Translations under genes and position numbers: made by a program
In this document: positions 62,294 to 64,000 of the stretch, one piece after another
How positions within the stretch are numbered: the stretch's first letter is position 1
How the letters are laid out: each line of letters begins with the position of its first letter
Source of the DNA: Streptomyces sp. GSL17-111
GTDB taxonomy: Bacteria; Actinomycetota; Actinomycetes; Streptomycetales; Streptomycetaceae
Assembly: GCF_037911585.1 (NCBI RefSeq)
Contig: NZ_JBAJNS010000001.1
Span: forward strand, 3,900,001-3,964,000
DNA: 64,000 nucleotides
Reading direction: 5' to 3'
The notes under the pieces: generated by a model
The model's database searches: none
What the model was told of the DNA's origin: nothing
What the model saw: only the letters and a program-made list of their open reading frames with translations

Positions 62294-62992
62294 TCATGCC
62301 GCCGCCCGCTCCGCGAGCAGGAGGGTGTCGACGACGTCCTCGAAGGTGTCGTGCACGGCCCCGCCCACCGGCGCCGCGAGCGCGGTCAACTCCGCGCGCC
62401 CGCCGATGCCGTAGGTCACGCCGACGGGCAGCATCCCCGCGGCCCGCGCCATGCGCAGGTCGACCGTGGTGTCGCCGACGTAGGCGCACCGGTCGGCCGG
62501 GACGCCCAGTGCCGTCGCCGCCGCGAGCCCCATCTCCGGGTCCGGCTTGCCCCGGCTGACCATGTCGTGGCCGATGACGACGGGGAAGTGCGCGGAGATC
62601 TCCATGGCGTCCAGGAGCGCGTGCGCACTCCCGGCGATCTTGGACGTGGCGACGGCCAGCGGCAGGCCCGCCTCGTGGAGCCGCTCCAGCCCTTCCCGCA
62701 CCCCGGCGTGCACGAGCCAGCGGCCCGAGTCAAGGACGTCCTCCTCGAAGAGGGCTCGGTAGCGGCGCACGGCCCGGCAGATCTCGGGGTCGGTGGCGGG
62801 CAGGGCGAGCAGCTCGGCGAAGGCGGCCTCCAGCGGGGTGCCGATGGTCGACCGGGCCTGCTCCGGGGTGAGCCGTCGGCCGTGCTCCGTGCAGACGCGG
62901 ACCAGTAGTCGGCCGATCGCGCACGGGGTGTCGGCGAGCGTTCCGTCGAGGTCGAACAGGGCGGCCCGGACCGCGCGTTCCGTAGCGGTCAC
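62294..62992 (-). CDS. HAD-family phosphatase
   Basis: 232 residues from GTG 62992 (GTGA overlap with the glycosidase). FDLDGTLADT (motif I, nucleophile Asp), VATSKIAG (motif II), GKPDPEMGL (motif III Lys) and VGDTTVDLRMARAAG (motif IV). A C1 cap of helices follows motif I. Pairs of pseudouridine-phosphate glycosidase plus HAD (e.g. AlnA/AlnB, IndA/IndB) are known; here it would remove the 5'-phosphate of a C-nucleotide. Confidence 0.9.
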   Translation of the reverse strand: MTATERAVRAALFDLDGTLADTPCAIGRLLVRVCTEHGRRLTPEQARSTIGTPLEAAFAELLALPATDPEICRAVRRYRALFEEDVLDSGRWLVHAGVREGLERLHEAGLPLAVATSKIAGSAHALLDAMEISAHFPVVIGHDMVSRGKPDPEMGLAAATALGVPADRCAYVGDTTVDLRMARAAGMLPVGVTYGIGGRAELTALAAPVGGAVHDTFEDVVDTLLLAERAAA

Positions 62993-63924
62993 GGCTGGCT
63001 CCTCGTCGGCGGGCGGGAGAGGGCGACGGCCAGGTCCCCGGCGGTGCGGGCGGTGCTCACGAGGACGGCGCGGTGGGCCTCGTCACCGGCGCCGCCGGTG
63101 GCCCGGGAGACCGCCGTCAGCAGGTACGGGGTGATCCCGGGGCCGGTGATCCCGGCCCGGTCGGCGTCGGCCAGCGCGCGGCGCAGCACGCTCGCCACCT
63201 CGTCGCGGTCCAGCGCGTGCGCCTCGTCGACCGGGGTGGTCACGAGGGCTCCGCCGGGCAGGCCCAGGTCCCAGTGGGTGCGCAGGGCGCGGGCTATGTC
63301 GGCCAGATCATCCATGCGCTGAGGGTTGCGCAGGCCACTCGACCGGCAGTAGAAGGCCGGGAAGTCCGCGCAGCGGTAGCCGATGACGGGCACGCCGAGG
63401 GTCTCCAGGTACTCCAGCGTCGGCCGCACGCACAGGACGCTCTTGGCCCCGGCGCACACGACGGCGACCTTGCTGCGGGTGAACTGCGTGAGATCGGCCG
63501 AGACGTCGTACGTCCCGCCCGCCCCCCGGTGCACCCCGCCGACCCCGGCGGTGGCGAACACCGGGATGCCGGCCAGCTCGGCACCGACGAGCGCGGCGGC
63601 GACGGTCGTCGCGCCGAGCCCCCCGGAGGCGATGGCGGCCCCGATCCCCCGGCTGCTGACCTTGGCGACGCGGTCGGCCGGTGCGGTGGCGAAGCGCTCG
63701 ATGTCGACGCCGTCCATGCCGATGACGAAGCGCCCGTCGGCGATGCCCACGGTCGCGGGGATCGCGCCCGCCTCCCGGACCGCCTTCTCGACGGCGGCGG
63801 CCGTCTCGACCGGGCCGGGGAACGGCGGCCCGTGGGCGAGCGTCGCCGACTCCAGGGCGACGATCGGTCGCCGCTCCAGGAGCGCCTCGTGCACCTCCTC
63901 GTGGATCTCGACCAGGGCATGCAC
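62989..63924 (-). CDS. Pseudouridine-5'-phosphate glycosidase (PsuG/IndA-like)
   Basis: 311 residues from GTG 63924 with AGGAGAGGAG upstream. Family marks: ALESATLAHGPPFPG, ATVGIADGRFVIGM, KVSSRG, VFATAGVGGVHRGA, the Lys in CAGAKSVL and DFPAFYCRSSGL. PsuG reversibly joins ribose-5-phosphate and uracil by a C-C bond; homologues in antibiotic clusters make other C-ribosides. The first visible gene of the operon; more genes may lie beyond 64000. Confidence 0.92.
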   Translation of the reverse strand: MHALVEIHEEVHEALLERRPIVALESATLAHGPPFPGPVETAAAVEKAVREAGAIPATVGIADGRFVIGMDGVDIERFATAPADRVAKVSSRGIGAAIASGGLGATTVAAALVGAELAGIPVFATAGVGGVHRGAGGTYDVSADLTQFTRSKVAVVCAGAKSVLCVRPTLEYLETLGVPVIGYRCADFPAFYCRSSGLRNPQRMDDLADIARALRTHWDLGLPGGALVTTPVDEAHALDRDEVASVLRRALADADRAGITGPGITPYLLTAVSRATGGAGDEAHRAVLVSTARTAGDLAVALSRPPTRSQP

Positions 63925-64000
63925 CTGGCCACTCCTCTCCTGCGTCAGGGGTTGGTCGGGTTGCGGGCACGCCTTCGCGTCCGGCGGCCGGTCAGGCGTT
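63925..64000. other. Window edge upstream of the glycosidase
   Basis: 76 bp holding the ribosome site of the glycosidase gene. I see no complete gene; TCA at 63992 may be the stop of a further minus-strand gene, which cannot be judged. Confidence 0.3.

Overview
The window is chromosomal DNA from a high-GC actinomycete, almost certainly a Streptomyces. Evidence: GC-rich wobble positions, many GTG starts, 4-base ATGA/GTGA overlaps, and typical Streptomyces families (SUKH proteins, XRE-DUF5753/DUF397 pair, DUF6479, DUF5959, Rpf muralytic enzymes). From memory, the core genes (ABC pair, mfd, SurA-like lipoprotein, mazG, rpfA, eno, divIC/ftsB, DUF501, ppx/gppA, ndh) follow the order of the S. coelicolor SCO3111 to SCO3092 region; I could not check this by search.

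Layout. 0-5.6 kb: a coiled-coil protein, then a divergent SUKH/deaminase set (Imm35-like/deaminase/SUKH-4 fusion and SMI1-KNR4 protein on minus; YwqJ-type deaminase and SUKH-3 on plus). 5.7-8.1 kb: orphan histidine kinase, HTH/LAGLIDADG-like protein, tRNA-Gln(UUG). 8.4-15.5 kb: FtsX-type ABC transporter and mfd. 15.6-20.4 kb: DUF4352 lipoprotein, N6-methylase-like protein with an altered catalytic motif and operator-like repeats in front, membrane protein and Ser/Thr kinase. 20.6-29.7 kb: surface-glycan genes (GT2, polysialyltransferase-like, GT29 sialyltransferase-like, GT8/pyruvyltransferase fusion) and two acyltransferase-3 proteins. 29.8-36.1 kb: small and regulatory genes, a nonsense-disrupted XRE regulator, EF-hand protein, SurA-like lipoprotein, mazG.

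36.1-43.1 kb: a tightly coupled five-gene operon (OleA/KASIII-like, GT2, P450, OleC-like ligase, OleD-like reductase) with a divergent second P450; it looks like a beta-lactone-type natural product cluster. 43.2-49.2 kb: two Rpf enzymes (the second behind two Crp-type sites and a c-di-AMP riboswitch), eno, divIC, DUF501, ppx. 49.2-51.1 kb: RelE/Phd toxin-antitoxin pair, a ruined HxlR/imine-reductase pair, DUF5959 protein. 51.2-54.7 kb: acyl-CoA synthetase, Rex-like sites, ndh.

54.9-64 kb: DsbA-like gene, then a minus-strand operon (pseudouridine-5'-phosphate glycosidase, HAD phosphatase, bicupin, asparagine synthetase-like amidotransferase, PrpF-like isomerase, acyl-CoA dehydrogenase-like flavoprotein, dihydroorotase-like amidohydrolase) suggesting a C-nucleoside pathway that runs off the right edge. 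Accessory modules (SUKH/deaminase, glycan, ole-like, C-nucleoside) are thus set into a conserved housekeeping backbone.
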